Notes: generated by a model not told the origin, from the letters alone. A DNA stretch of 28,761 bases from CAZMCT01 sp964564785 (GCA_964564785.1 CAZMCT010000039.1:1-28761), one strand, 5' to 3'; positions 16,551-24,557 are shown, numbered from the stretch's first letter. Made by a program: numbers and translations.

Positions 16551-17723
16551 ATGTCCGAGACCTGCAACATCGCATTGCTCGGCCAGAAGTTCATGGGTCG
16601 CGTTCACAGCAACGCCTACCTGAAGGCCCACCGTTTCTTCAATCTTCCGCTGCGGCCGGTAATGCACACGATCGTCGGGCTCGACCTGATCTCGCTCGCG
16701 CCGTTTGCCGACCGCTGGGGCTGGCGGAACTACACGACGGCGTGGAAGGAGGCGGTGCGCAACCCCGAGATCGACCTGGTCGACGTGAGCACTCCGAACA
16801 ATGCCCATGCCGAACAGGCGGCGGCCGCACTGGGGGCCGGCAAGCACGTCGCCTGCGAGAAGCCGCTCGCCGGCACGCTCCGCGACGCGCGACTGATGAA
16901 AAACGCGGCGGCCCGCGCTCGGCGGGCGCGGACGTTCGTCTGGTTCAATTATCGCCGCTGTCCGGCGGTGGCGCTAGCGTACCGACTGATCCGCGAGGGC
17001 CGGCTGGGGCGCATCTACCATGTGCGAGCCAAGTACCTGCAAAGCTGGGCCCGGCCGGACGTGCCGCTGGCATGGCGGTTCCAGAAGAAGTATGCCGGGA
17101 CGGGGGCTCACGGCGACCTGAACGCGCACATCATCGACCTGGCCCGCTTCCTGACCGGCGAGGACATCATCGAGGTGAGCGGGGCCATCGCCGAGACCTT
17201 CATTACCGAGCGCGTCGTCCCGACGCACAACCGCGCCGGCCTGCCGCCCAGCCGGCCGCAGAAGGCCAAGGTCGATGTCGACGACTGCGTGCTGTTCCTG
17301 GCGCGCTTCAAGGGCGGCGCGGTCGGCAGCTTCGAGGCCACGCGCGTCGCCACCGGCCAGCAGAACCGTAACGTGATCGAGATCAACGGCGAGCTGGGCG
17401 CGGTCCGCTTCGACTTCGACGACATGAACGCCCTCGCCTATTTCGACGCCCGCGAGGAGCCGTTGACCGCGGGATGGCGTCGAATCGTGTGCACCGCGCC
17501 CGAGCACCCGTACGTGGGGGCCTGGTGGCAGGGCGGACACACCATCGGCTACGAGCATACCTTCGTGAACATGGTGGCCGACATGATGCTCGTGCTGGCC
17601 GGACAAGAGCCCCTGATCCCGCTGGCGGATTTCGCCGACGCGTACGAGACCCAGCGCGTGCTCGAGGCGGCCATGCTCGCGGCGCGGCACCGGGCGGCAG
17701 TGAAGCTGACCGAGATCAAGTAA
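16551..17723 (+). CDS. Gfo/Idh/MocA family NAD(P)-dependent oxidoreductase
   Basis: The 390-residue protein starts at ATG 16551 after GGAGGAG. The Rossmann nucleotide-binding start is IALLGQKFMGRVHSNAY, where the usual GxGxxG reads G-Q-K-F-M-G. The signature CEKPLAG (102-108) contains the conserved lysine of the family, and the substrate domain carries GAHGDLNAHIIDLARFLTGE with the catalytic-type His. Family members oxidise or reduce sugars, inositols or related polyols; the substrate cannot be read from sequence, though planctomycetes carry many paralogues used on complex glycans. It stands alone between fliS and a convergent prepilin peptidase gene. Confidence 0.9.
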   Translation: MSETCNIALLGQKFMGRVHSNAYLKAHRFFNLPLRPVMHTIVGLDLISLAPFADRWGWRNYTTAWKEAVRNPEIDLVDVSTPNNAHAEQAAAALGAGKHVACEKPLAGTLRDARLMKNAAARARRARTFVWFNYRRCPAVALAYRLIREGRLGRIYHVRAKYLQSWARPDVPLAWRFQKKYAGTGAHGDLNAHIIDLARFLTGEDIIEVSGAIAETFITERVVPTHNRAGLPPSRPQKAKVDVDDCVLFLARFKGGAVGSFEATRVATGQQNRNVIEINGELGAVRFDFDDMNALAYFDAREEPLTAGWRRIVCTAPEHPYVGAWWQGGHTIGYEHTFVNMVADMMLVLAGQEPLIPLADFADAYETQRVLEAAMLAARHRAAVKLTEIK

Positions 17724-17785
17724 CGGGTCCGCCGCCGCGGGGATTCGGAATGACACGCGCGGAGAGCGCGCCCCGGCCCCCGACG

Positions 17786-19261
17786 CTACGGCTCGCTCGC
17801 CTCCAGCCGCGACTCGACGAACCGCCGCACCAGCCGCGCGAGGATGATCGCCGCGGCCGAGCCGACCAGCATCGCCCCGACCGCGACCAGCAGAATCCCC
17901 GGCTGCTCGCGCCACGCCAGTTCGAAGCTTGCGCGGTAGGTTTCGGCCATCACGCCGGCCGGCTTGCTCCACCACAGCGCAAGCACGAAACCCAGCGCCA
18001 GCCACGGACCGAACGGGATCATCACGGTCGTCTTCAGGACCAGCCCCAGCAGCCAACCGGCCAGCCCGATGCCCACTGAAAGCAGCAAACCCAGAAGGGC
18101 GATGTCCCATCCGGCGACCGCGCCGGCGGCCGCCAGCATGTAGATATCGCCCGTCCCGAACGCCTCACGCCCATAGACGAGCGTGAAGATCAGCCGCAAG
18201 GCCCACCCGACCGCCGCGGCCACGGCCGCGCCCTTCGCGGCCACGACCACGCCCGCCAGCGGCGCAAAGTCGCCCGCGGTCCACCAGATCAGCCCGCGCC
18301 AGCCCTCCGCGGCCGGTGGCAGAAACGTCAGCAATGCCCCCGTGCCGAGCGCCGCGAGAATCCCCGGCGTCAGCCACGCCAGCTCGCCCAGCGCCATGCG
18401 CCGCGCCTGCGGCCGCTCCTCCTCGATCGCTTCGTGAATCTCCTCGTCGGCCGCACGCCGTTGTCCCCCCACGATCACCACGACGGCGAACATCAGCACC
18501 AGCCCGGCGCCGACGCCCACCGCCCCCAGCTCGCGCCGCCCGCTCGCAACCGCGAACATCAGCAGCAGCACGAGCCCGAGCGCCACGACCAGCGCCAGCC
18601 CCGCAGCCAGCCGCACGACCACCGAATCGATCGGCGGCTCCTCTTCCTCCTCCGCAGGCTCGGGCGGCTCCTCCGGCCGGCGCCAGACCGTCCACCACAG
18701 CATGAACACGCACGCTGCCAAGGCCGCGACCGCGGCCGCCCCCGCGGTGGTCTCCGCCCGTGGCGCGAGGAACTCGGGCCGCGGCCAGAGAGCGTGCAGC
18801 ACGAGCCCCGCGGCGAGGACCGCGTTGGTCACCCGCACGTCGATCGCGTACGAGACCATGTCCATGGCCGAGCAGGCGAGGAGGCCCGCGACCAGCACCA
18901 GCCACGCCGCCAGCAGGGGCACGTCGCGATCGACCCCGGGCGCGTCCAACCCTGCGCGGCTCGCCGCCGGCAGCAGCAGGTGGTACACGAGCACGAACGC
19001 GAGCGCCGTCAGCGCTTCGACCAGCGGATACTGGAGCGAGATCGCCGCCCCGCAGTGCCGGCACCGCCCGCGCAGCAGCAGCCAGCTCAGGATCGGCAGG
19101 TTGTCGTACCACGCGATCCCCGCCTCGCACCGCGGACAGAACGAGCGGGCCGGGTGCGCGATCGACAGCCCGGCCGGCAGGCGGTAGATCACCACGTTCA
19201 GGAAGCTGCCTACGCAGAGCCCCAGCAGCCACACGAACGTCTCGATCAGGACATGCTGCAT
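17786..19261 (-). CDS. Prepilin peptidase (A24) with a long internal insertion
   Basis: The 491-residue protein begins MQHVLIETFVWLLGLCVGSFLN-type, as in PilD. It has the cytoplasmic zinc motifs C42xxC45 and C67xxC70. Catalytic aspartates are likely Asp134 or Asp141 in SAMDMVSYAID and Asp372 in AFGTGDIYML (the G-x-G-D site). Classical enzymes are about 270-290 residues; here about 150 extra residues (roughly 190-345) sit between the two Asp sites and add a very acidic stretch and several hydrophobic helices. The enzyme cleaves and N-methylates type IV prepilins or type II secretion pseudopilins at the inner membrane. Its start overlaps the aroK 3' end by 16 nt. The methyltransferase half looks intact. 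Confidence 0.9.
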   Translation of the reverse strand: MQHVLIETFVWLLGLCVGSFLNVVIYRLPAGLSIAHPARSFCPRCEAGIAWYDNLPILSWLLLRGRCRHCGAAISLQYPLVEALTALAFVLVYHLLLPAASRAGLDAPGVDRDVPLLAAWLVLVAGLLACSAMDMVSYAIDVRVTNAVLAAGLVLHALWPRPEFLAPRAETTAGAAAVAALAACVFMLWWTVWRRPEEPPEPAEEEEEPPIDSVVVRLAAGLALVVALGLVLLLMFAVASGRRELGAVGVGAGLVLMFAVVVIVGGQRRAADEEIHEAIEEERPQARRMALGELAWLTPGILAALGTGALLTFLPPAAEGWRGLIWWTAGDFAPLAGVVVAAKGAAVAAAVGWALRLIFTLVYGREAFGTGDIYMLAAAGAVAGWDIALLGLLLSVGIGLAGWLLGLVLKTTVMIPFGPWLALGFVLALWWSKPAGVMAETYRASFELAWREQPGILLVAVGAMLVGSAAAIILARLVRRFVESRLEASEP

Positions 19262-19821
19262 TCGCCACGCTCCGCCGCGTCCGGCCGCACGAGCGCCAGC
19301 ACGGCCTCGGCGACCTGCGCGATCGTCCGACCGTCCGTGGCCACGACGTGGTCCGCCATGGAAGCGTACAGTGGTGCGCGGCTGGCCAGCAAGGCACGCA
19401 CCTCGTCCAGCCCGCCGTGCGCGGTGAGCGCCGGCCGCAGCGCCGCCGATTGCGGGTCGCCGGCCACGCGGCGATCAAGCTCCTCCGCGCTGGCCGTCAG
19501 CCAGACGCACACCCCCGCGGCCTTCAGCGCCCGGCGGTTGGCGTCGCGGAGAACGGCGCCGCCGCCCACGCTGATCACCTGCTCCGCTCCGCGTACCACG
19601 CGCGCGACCGCCGCCGACTCGAGCGCGCGGAACGCCGGCTCGCCGTCCTCAGCGAAGATCTCGCTGATCGACTTGCCCGCCTCGGCCGCGATCTGCTCGT
19701 CCGTGTCGACGTAGGCCCACCCCAGCCGCTCCGCCACCAGCCGTCCGACGGCCGACTTCCCACAGCCGCGATAGCCGACGAGGACGAGATTCCGTCCGCG
19801 GGATGGATCTTCGCCCGACAT
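19246..19821 (-). CDS. aroK: Shikimate kinase
   Basis: The 191-residue protein shows the Walker A motif GYRGCGKS (16-23), the shikimate-binding VDTDEQI segment, the Walker-B-like ISVGGGAVLR, and RPAL in the lid region. It phosphorylates shikimate at the 3-hydroxyl with ATP, the fifth step of chorismate synthesis. Start ATG 19821 is preferred over upstream in-frame codons because it places the P-loop at the usual distance from the N-terminus. It overlaps the prepilin peptidase gene by 16 nt, a pairing not usual for aroK, which more often sits beside aroB. Confidence 0.93.
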   Translation of the reverse strand: MSGEDPSRGRNLVLVGYRGCGKSAVGRLVAERLGWAYVDTDEQIAAEAGKSISEIFAEDGEPAFRALESAAVARVVRGAEQVISVGGGAVLRDANRRALKAAGVCVWLTASAEELDRRVAGDPQSAALRPALTAHGGLDEVRALLASRAPLYASMADHVVATDGRTIAQVAEAVLALVRPDAAERGECSMS

Positions 19822-19874
19822 GCGGGCATTAACGGCGGGATGCAGCCGTGCGCCAAGCGGACGTTCGGCCGGCG

Positions 19875-21230
19875 TCAGTCCGCGATCTCCACGCCGATGA
19901 CCGTGAGATCGTCCAACGGGTAGCCCATTCTCCGCAGCGCCCGCTGCCGGCCGGAAAGCTGCTCGAGTGCGAAGGCCAAGCCCTGCGCGCGGAACGTGTC
20001 GAACCAGTCGCCGGCCGCGACGACATGCTCCGCACGGCACGGGCCCGGCAGCCGTACCAGCGGCGGCGCCTCGCCGAGCGCCACGGCCGATGCCACGTCC
20101 GTCCCGAGCGCGCCGTTGCCGCCGGCGGCCCGCACCGCCACCGCGGCTTGCGTGTTCAGAGCCGTGATGCGCGAGTCGGGCCGGTCCGGCGCGGGTTGCA
20201 GTTCGCTTACCGCCGGTTGCGGCGCCACGATGCGATCCAGCCCGTCCGTGTAGAACAGCACGCTGTCGCCCGGCGCCAGTTGCACCGTGCTGACCGCGAA
20301 CCGCGCGCCCGGCAGCACGCCGACCACGCTGCCGGGCACCTCCAGCGCGCGCACCTCGCCGGCGGCCGTGCGGTGCAGGGGGTACGGCGCCCCGCCGCGC
20401 GCGAGGGCCAACCTCAGCGTGCGGAGATTCAGGATCGCGTAGACCGCCGCCACGAACGGGCACTCGTTGAGCTGTGCGTCGAGAACGTCGTCGTTCAATC
20501 CGGCCAGTACCGCGCCGGGCGAAAGGATCCGGTACGTCCCGTTTTCGATCTCCTTGCCGCGCAGCGCCCGCTTGATGTACACGGTCAGCAGCGCGGCCGG
20601 AATGCCGTGGCCGCTCGCGTCGGCCAGCGCGATCCCCACGTGCTCCTCGTCGAGCCGCTGCACGTCGTAGATGTCGCCGGAGACGAAATCCACCGGCCGG
20701 AACAGCACCTGGAACGAGGCGGGCCCGATCCTCGGCAGCGACGCCGGCAAAAAGCCCCGCTGCACCTGGCTGGCCAGGCGGAGCTGGTTCAGGTAGCGCT
20801 GAGCCGCGCTGTCTCCGCTGCGATGCCCCGCGACCAAGCCGTTGCGCAGCGAATCCAGGGACGGCCGCATCTCGATCATCGTCTCGAGCCGCACCGCCAG
20901 ATCGTGCGCGTCCAGGTCCTGGGCGTACACCACCGGCACCGCCGGCGGGTGATCCAGGATCGGGAGCGGCTCGCCCCCGGGCACCAGCACGAGTGCCGCG
21001 CGCGGGTGCTCCGCCAGCCGGTCGAACAGCAGTCGCAGCTTCGATGTCTGCTCGCCCGGCCTCGCCGGCAGCACGATCACCACCGCGTCGGCCGCGGCCC
21101 CAGGGTCCGCGTGCAGCACTTCGGCCAGCGGCCAGAAACTCGCGGTTGCCCCGGTGCGCTCGAGCGCGGCTCGGAGAGCATCGGGGATCGCGTGATCGGC
21201 CAGTACGACCTGGACGTGTGGGCGGGACAT
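19875..21230 (-). CDS. PP2C/SpoIIE-type serine phosphatase with N-terminal receiver-like domain
   Basis: The 451-residue protein is read from ATG 21230 (MSRPHVQVVLADHA) with GAGGG upstream; a longer start at 21272 is possible. Residues 1-120 look like a degenerate response-regulator fold (VQVVLADH, DAVVIVLPAR, AALVLVPGG) without a clear phospho-acceptor Asp in context. A helical linker follows (about 125-160). The phosphatase domain (160-451) has metal-binding DFVSGDIYD (181-189) and DASGHG (204-209), FYTDGLD, and the terminal DDLTVIGVEI. A Pro/Ala-rich stretch of about 90 residues interrupts the domain before that last motif. Such enzymes dephosphorylate STAS antagonists; the pair at 7090-7931 is a plausible but unproven target. 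Confidence 0.88.
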   Translation of the reverse strand: MSRPHVQVVLADHAIPDALRAALERTGATASFWPLAEVLHADPGAAADAVVIVLPARPGEQTSKLRLLFDRLAEHPRAALVLVPGGEPLPILDHPPAVPVVYAQDLDAHDLAVRLETMIEMRPSLDSLRNGLVAGHRSGDSAAQRYLNQLRLASQVQRGFLPASLPRIGPASFQVLFRPVDFVSGDIYDVQRLDEEHVGIALADASGHGIPAALLTVYIKRALRGKEIENGTYRILSPGAVLAGLNDDVLDAQLNECPFVAAVYAILNLRTLRLALARGGAPYPLHRTAAGEVRALEVPGSVVGVLPGARFAVSTVQLAPGDSVLFYTDGLDRIVAPQPAVSELQPAPDRPDSRITALNTQAAVAVRAAGGNGALGTDVASAVALGEAPPLVRLPGPCRAEHVVAAGDWFDTFRAQGLAFALEQLSGRQRALRRMGYPLDDLTVIGVEIAD

Positions 21231-21307
21231 CGTTTCCCTCGCCGGTTCGGGGGTAGTCTCCCGCCGATTCATCGGCCGGATTGTCGTGCAACTTGCCGCG
21301 GCGGCGC

Positions 21308-21335
21308 AAAAAAGGGGGCCCTGGGGCGCAAGGGC
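21308..21335 (-). terminator. Possible terminator after the PTS EIIA gene
   Basis: Read on the minus strand, GCCCT and AGGGC (21331-21335 and 21318-21322) can pair around an 8-nt loop, followed by CCCC and a run of six T (21308-21313). The stem is short, so this is tentative. Confidence 0.35.
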
Positions 21336-21358
21336 GCGGGGGCGGGGAGGCGCGTGGC

Positions 21359-21835
21359 TCAGAACGGGCCGGGAACGTCCGCCGACTCGCACGCGGCGAT
21401 GGCCTGGTAGAGCTCGTCCGCCGTCCGGGCACGGTCGACCGCGTTGCGGAAATCTTCGATGTTCATGAGCCGGCTGATCTTGGCGAGCGCCTGAATGTGC
21501 GGGCCGGTCTGGTCGGGCGGGCTGACGAGCAGCACGATGAAGCTCACCGGGCGGCCGTCGAGGCTCTGGAACTCGACCGGCCGGGCGGGCTTGCCGGCGG
21601 CCATCACCAGCCGGTCGCAGCCGTCGCTCTTGCCATGCGGGATGGCCAGGCCGTAGCCGATGCCGGTGGTCCGCTCGGCCTCGCGCTTGAGGACGGCGTC
21701 AAGCGCGGCCTCGCGGTTCGTCAGCGCCCCGGTTTGCGCCAGCAGATCCACCAGCTCGGTGATGAGGGCGGTCTTTTCCGCGGCGGCCATCGGAACCCGG
21801 ATGCGCTCCGGGGTCAGAATCTTGCTTAGCAGCAT
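21359..21835 (-). CDS. PTS EIIA domain protein, nitrogen-PTS/fructose type
   Basis: The 158-residue protein is a single EIIA(Fru/Ntr)-type domain. The phosphorylated histidine is His67 in YGLAIPHGKSDG, preceded by the typical REAERTTGIG and followed by PVEFQSLDGRPVSFIVLLVSP-like strands. A stand-alone domain without EIIB/EIIC suggests a regulatory role like PtsN rather than sugar uptake. No sigma-54 gene is next to it. It ends 128 nt upstream of the phosphatase gene on the same strand and could share its transcript if the weak terminator between them is read through. Confidence 0.9.
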   Translation of the reverse strand: MLLSKILTPERIRVPMAAAEKTALITELVDLLAQTGALTNREAALDAVLKREAERTTGIGYGLAIPHGKSDGCDRLVMAAGKPARPVEFQSLDGRPVSFIVLLVSPPDQTGPHIQALAKISRLMNIEDFRNAVDRARTADELYQAIAACESADVPGPF

Positions 21836-22038
21836 TCATCAACCTGCCATGTAGGCCAAAGATGCCAATTGTAATGCGACGGGGGACAACGTGCCACCAC
21901 GCGAGTTCGCGACCCACAGACAAAGGTGCAGCAACTCTCGTATGAGCCCGTCGCCGGCGCGGCCGAGCGTCGCAGGACAGGTGTGGAGCGTGAATACACC
22001 CCGCCAGGCGGGTTGGGCCAAGCCCATCGGCCGCGCTG

Positions 22039-22044
22039 TATACT
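22039..22044 (+). promoter_or_regulatory. -10 element of the tRNA-Arg gene
   Basis: TATACT lies 42 nt before the first tRNA base; TTGGGC at 22013-22018 is the nearest -35-like box but the 20-nt spacing is long. The rest of 21836-22085 shows no gene. Confidence 0.4.
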
Positions 22045-22085
22045 GAACCACAATACGCGGCAGACGACCGGTGAGTTGACCGCGG

Positions 22086-22124
22086 GCGCCCGTAGCTCAG
22101 CAGGATAGAGCGGCGGTTTCCTAA
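22086..22124 (+). tRNA. tRNA-Arg (anticodon CCT), 5' half only; 3' half missing
   Basis: Bases 22086-22124 fit a tRNA 5' half exactly. The acceptor strand is GCGCCCG, followed by T8 A9. The D arm has stem GCTC (22095-22098) pairing GAGC (22108-22111). The anticodon stem 5' strand is GCGGT (22113-22117), and the loop is TTCCTAA with anticodon CCT at 22120-22122. After position 38 the sequence should continue ACCGC to close the anticodon stem; instead it reads TTGATCGG. No T arm or acceptor 3' strand (CGGGCGC) was found downstream in the window. The break falls at the loop/stem border, as expected for tyrosine-recombinase insertion in an anticodon loop. As it stands the gene cannot make a tRNA. 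Confidence 0.8.
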
Positions 22125-22131
22125 TTGATCG

Positions 22132-22151
22132 GCAGGCCCTTTTTTGCCTGC
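22132..22151. repeat. Inverted repeat just inside the tRNA break
   Basis: GCAGGC and GCCTGC flank an 8-nt CCTTTTTT loop, starting 8 nt after the point where tRNA homology ends. It could be part of the attachment site or a hairpin; there is no T run after the stem on either strand. Confidence 0.5.
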
Positions 22152-22476
22152 ACGCGGGGGCTTCCGGGCAGCCCGTTTTCTCCGCCTTTTTCTCCGTCAT
22201 CACGAGGGCGCATCGGTCGGACTCTCTCCCTCAGCGTGGACCGGAACCGTCCCGCTTGAGGGTCAGTATTCTTGCAGCCTGCCACGGGTGAGTGTGTACG
22301 CTCGTGAACCGCGAGCTGGTTGCTCGGCACGCCCCGCCCCACCAGGACGACGTGAGGGACATGCGGTCGCGCGGCCCGTCAGGACTCCCCCACGAGTTCG
22401 AGTTCCTGTTCATCTGCCAGGCGGACAGCTACGACGCAATGTTCGCCAAGTATGCTCTGCCCGCGCGTCTCGCCGC
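22152..22476. other. No convincing gene
   Basis: GC-rich stretch between the break and the small zinc-knuckle gene. Short frames exist on both strands, but none has a ribosome site together with a recognisable protein pattern. A plus-strand frame from 22292 is partly the antisense of the next gene. Confidence 0.5.
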
Positions 22477-22764
22477 TTACAGCTTCTTGATCGCCTTCAG
22501 CGTTTCTTGGAGCTTTCCGATTCTCACTTCGAGGTCGGGGGCCTTCGCCGCGATCAGCGCGTCAAGTTGCCCGCGAATCTCGATCAGCTCTTCCACGTCC
22601 AGGCCTCGCAAGCTTGCCATGAATCCGCCGCCCTTGCTCACTCTTGCCCGCTTGCCACCCGCTGCTCTGTTGGCAGGGTTATCGGGGCACTCGGGCGTGT
22701 GGGCCTTCGGCCCGCGACGCGGCCCACCGCATTTCTCGCAACGAGCAATCTTCTTCTTGGCCAC
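22477..22764 (-). CDS. Small protein with CCHC zinc-knuckle-like motif and helical tail
   Basis: The 95-residue protein starts at GTG 22764, with AAAGGA 7 nt upstream, a good ribosome site. After a basic MAKKK start the motif C9-x2-C12-x9-H22-x3-C26 could bind zinc. Residues 27-50 are basic and glycine-rich, and the C-terminal half (55-95) is a predicted amphipathic helix pair (LDVEELIEIRGQLDALI, IGKLQETLKAIKKL). I do not recognise the family; the shape suggests a nucleic-acid-binding or oligomerising accessory protein. It is transcribed towards the broken tRNA. Confidence 0.6.
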   Translation of the reverse strand: MAKKKIARCEKCGGPRRGPKAHTPECPDNPANRAAGGKRARVSKGGGFMASLRGLDVEELIEIRGQLDALIAAKAPDLEVRIGKLQETLKAIKKL

Positions 22765-23306
22765 TTCTTCGTCCTTTCACGTTCGCGTTTCGTCCCATTC
22801 AACGCACGAAAGGCGTCGTTTAGTCTAAGCATTGCTCGATTCTCTTCAAGGCGATGCCGGGTTCATTCATGTTGCCGCCAAAATGCCTGCACGAGCCCGT
22901 TCGGTCAGAAAGGGCACGCCTGACCCGCGCCAGGAGCCGAGAAGCCGCCTGCCGGCCACCAACCTGCAAGCGAGCGCCGACCCTGTCCGCCCATCGCCTG
23001 ACGGCGTACCGATCACGCGGAACGCCATCGAAACCCAGGCAAGTTCGCGGGCGGAAGCCCCAGCAGGACGCAGCATGCGCCCGCTCAGGTCTTACCGCTC
23101 GGGCTACAGCCACAGCCCCGGCTGCTGAATCGAGTTCGCCCACTCTCCGGCGGCAATCCCGAGGAGGCGGAAGCCAAACGGCCGCAGCCGCCGAGTCGTT
23201 TCCGAATTCTGACGTTCGCAAGTCATTCCAAACGCCACGGTTGGCGACGCTGAAAAAGAACAACTTTTTTCGCGAGATCCTATTGACATTTCCGGCGGAC
23301 GCGACC
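22765..23306. other. No convincing gene; AT-rich hairpin near the right end
   Basis: Long frames on both strands here (for example 22820-23374 minus and 22854-23366 plus) lack recognisable domains and mirror each other, as expected from GC-driven absence of stops. GAAAAAG (23252-23258) and CTTTTTTC (23264-23271) form a short hairpin ahead of the next promoter and could act as a weak bidirectional terminator. Confidence 0.45.
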
Positions 23307-23335
23307 TTGACAAACCCCGCCAGGCGCGGTAAGCT
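23307..23335 (+). promoter_or_regulatory. Sigma-70-like promoter of the DUF3102-like operon
   Basis: A perfect TTGACA (23307-23312), a 17-nt spacer and TAAGCT (23330-23335). The expected start near 23342 gives an untranslated leader of about 225 nt. A second TTGACA at 23283-23288 has no good -10. Confidence 0.6.
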
Positions 23336-23416
23336 ACGCTCGTCAACAATGGAATGTTGGCAGTGATCAAACACAAGTGACTAGCCTGAATTGACGGCCG
23401 GTTTCTAATCTGACTG

Positions 23417-23505
23417 GCCGATTGCCTCTCGGCGGAGCCGAGCAATATCTAAAGGCAATCGGCGATTATCCCGAGCGAGCGACTGAAGATCGGTTTCAAC
23501 GGGAT
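23417..23505 (+). ncRNA. Structured 5' leader of the DUF3102-like operon (candidate cis-regulatory RNA)
   Basis: GCCGATTGCCT (23417-23427) and AGGCAATCGGC (23453-23463) form a perfect 11-bp stem. Immediately inside it CTCGGC (23428-23433) and GCCGAG (23437-23442) form a 6-bp stem with a GGA loop. Next, ATCCCG (23468-23473) and CGGGAT (23500-23505) enclose TGAA/TTCA. The whole sits between the promoter and the ribosome site of the first gene. No known riboswitch consensus was recognised. Confidence 0.5.
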
Positions 23506-23567
23506 TGCATTGCGCCAACGTGGCGAATGCGACCAGCGGAGATTGTACGCTTACAGAGGATAAGTCG

Positions 23568-24557
23568 ATGGAAACTCCAGACACTCAACTGCCAGAGCCG
23601 GGCGATTTCACGGCCCCACCAAACGCATTGACGCCAGAGCAGAGGGCGGATCAATGGGACAAGCGGCCAGAAGAAGAAACGGTCACGGCGACCGACTTGT
23701 CATTGACCGATTGTCTAAAACAGCCAATGCCCGCCGAAGATGCGACCATCGACACCATTGCGACGGTCTGCAACCTCTGGCAAGGCGTTATTACTCGTGA
23801 GATTCAGAAGTCCGCGATACTCGCCTACCGCATGGGCGTCATGTTTCTTCGCATTCGCCCGCAATACAAATACGGGGAATGGGAGAAGCTCTTCGACGGG
23901 GATGAAAGAAGATTCTTTGGATTCAGTCTGTCAACGGTCAAGCGGTATATGCGTTTGGCTCGCTTCTATGAAACTGAGGTCGCCATCAAAAATAGGTCGT
24001 TAACGCGAGCATACGAAGACGCGGGCATTCTCACACCGCCGGATTCTGCGGCGGACAAGGCGTGGTATGAAGTCGGCGATGCTCTTATTGAGAAGGTCGG
24101 ATTCATTCAGAAGAGCCTGACCAGCATCTACAACCGTCGCAAGTCTGCATACGAGGACTTGACCACGGAAGATTATGAAGAGCGGGACGATATGCTCTCG
24201 CTTCTACAAGTCGAACTGAAATTGAATGCGGCGTTGAAGAAACTTCGCGATTCGATTCTGGTCAATGAGCGGACGGAGATTTTCGTCAAATGCCCAGATC
24301 TTCACGAATGGGCAATTGAGCAAATACGGACCAACGCATTCGCCGTAGTCAACGCGGAGAATATGGAGTTGTTGCCCGAGGGCTTTTTGACGGTGGAAGA
24401 GAGTGAGCATTTGCGAGCTGTTGCTCGGGCGAAAGCGGTTGACCGTTATTACAACAGTCAACTTCCTAAAGAGAATACTGCCGTGATACGCGGTCGCAAG
24501 CTTCATGCGATGGTCCAAGCTCGTAAGGACGCGAGAGACTTCCCGCCGAATTGGTGA
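23568..24557 (+). CDS. DUF3102-like phage/plasmid accessory protein
   Basis: The 329-residue protein starts at ATG 23568 (METPDTQLPE) with GAGGA 7-8 nt upstream. Residues 60-135 resemble DUF3102: a helix starting TICTVCNLW-like (IDTIATVCNLWQGVI), then RMGVMFLRIRPQYKYGEWEKLF, then a helix-turn-helix-like FGFSLSTVKRYMRLARFYE (118-136). DUF3102 proteins are found on phages and mobile elements and are thought to bind DNA; the exact role is unknown. The C-terminal half is charged and helical. It opens an operon of four tightly spaced genes and has a long folded leader. Base composition is clearly lower in GC than the chromosome to the left. Confidence 0.72.
   Translation: METPDTQLPEPGDFTAPPNALTPEQRADQWDKRPEEETVTATDLSLTDCLKQPMPAEDATIDTIATVCNLWQGVITREIQKSAILAYRMGVMFLRIRPQYKYGEWEKLFDGDERRFFGFSLSTVKRYMRLARFYETEVAIKNRSLTRAYEDAGILTPPDSAADKAWYEVGDALIEKVGFIQKSLTSIYNRRKSAYEDLTTEDYEERDDMLSLLQVELKLNAALKKLRDSILVNERTEIFVKCPDLHEWAIEQIRTNAFAVVNAENMELLPEGFLTVEESEHLRAVARAKAVDRYYNSQLPKENTAVIRGRKLHAMVQARKDARDFPPNW

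Noticed and set aside
22120..22476. Group I intron in the tRNA-Arg(CCT) anticodon loop, as known in some bacteria
   Set aside because: No 3' exon (ACCGC..., T arm, CGGGCGC) and no recognisable P7 core or internal guide were found in the next several hundred bases.
22292..22828. Plus-strand frame of 178 codons
   Set aside because: Its second half is the antisense of the better supported 22477-22764 gene and it shows no domain.
22820..23374. Long overlapping frames on both strands
   Set aside because: No ribosome site plus domain pattern; mutual shadows in GC-rich DNA.
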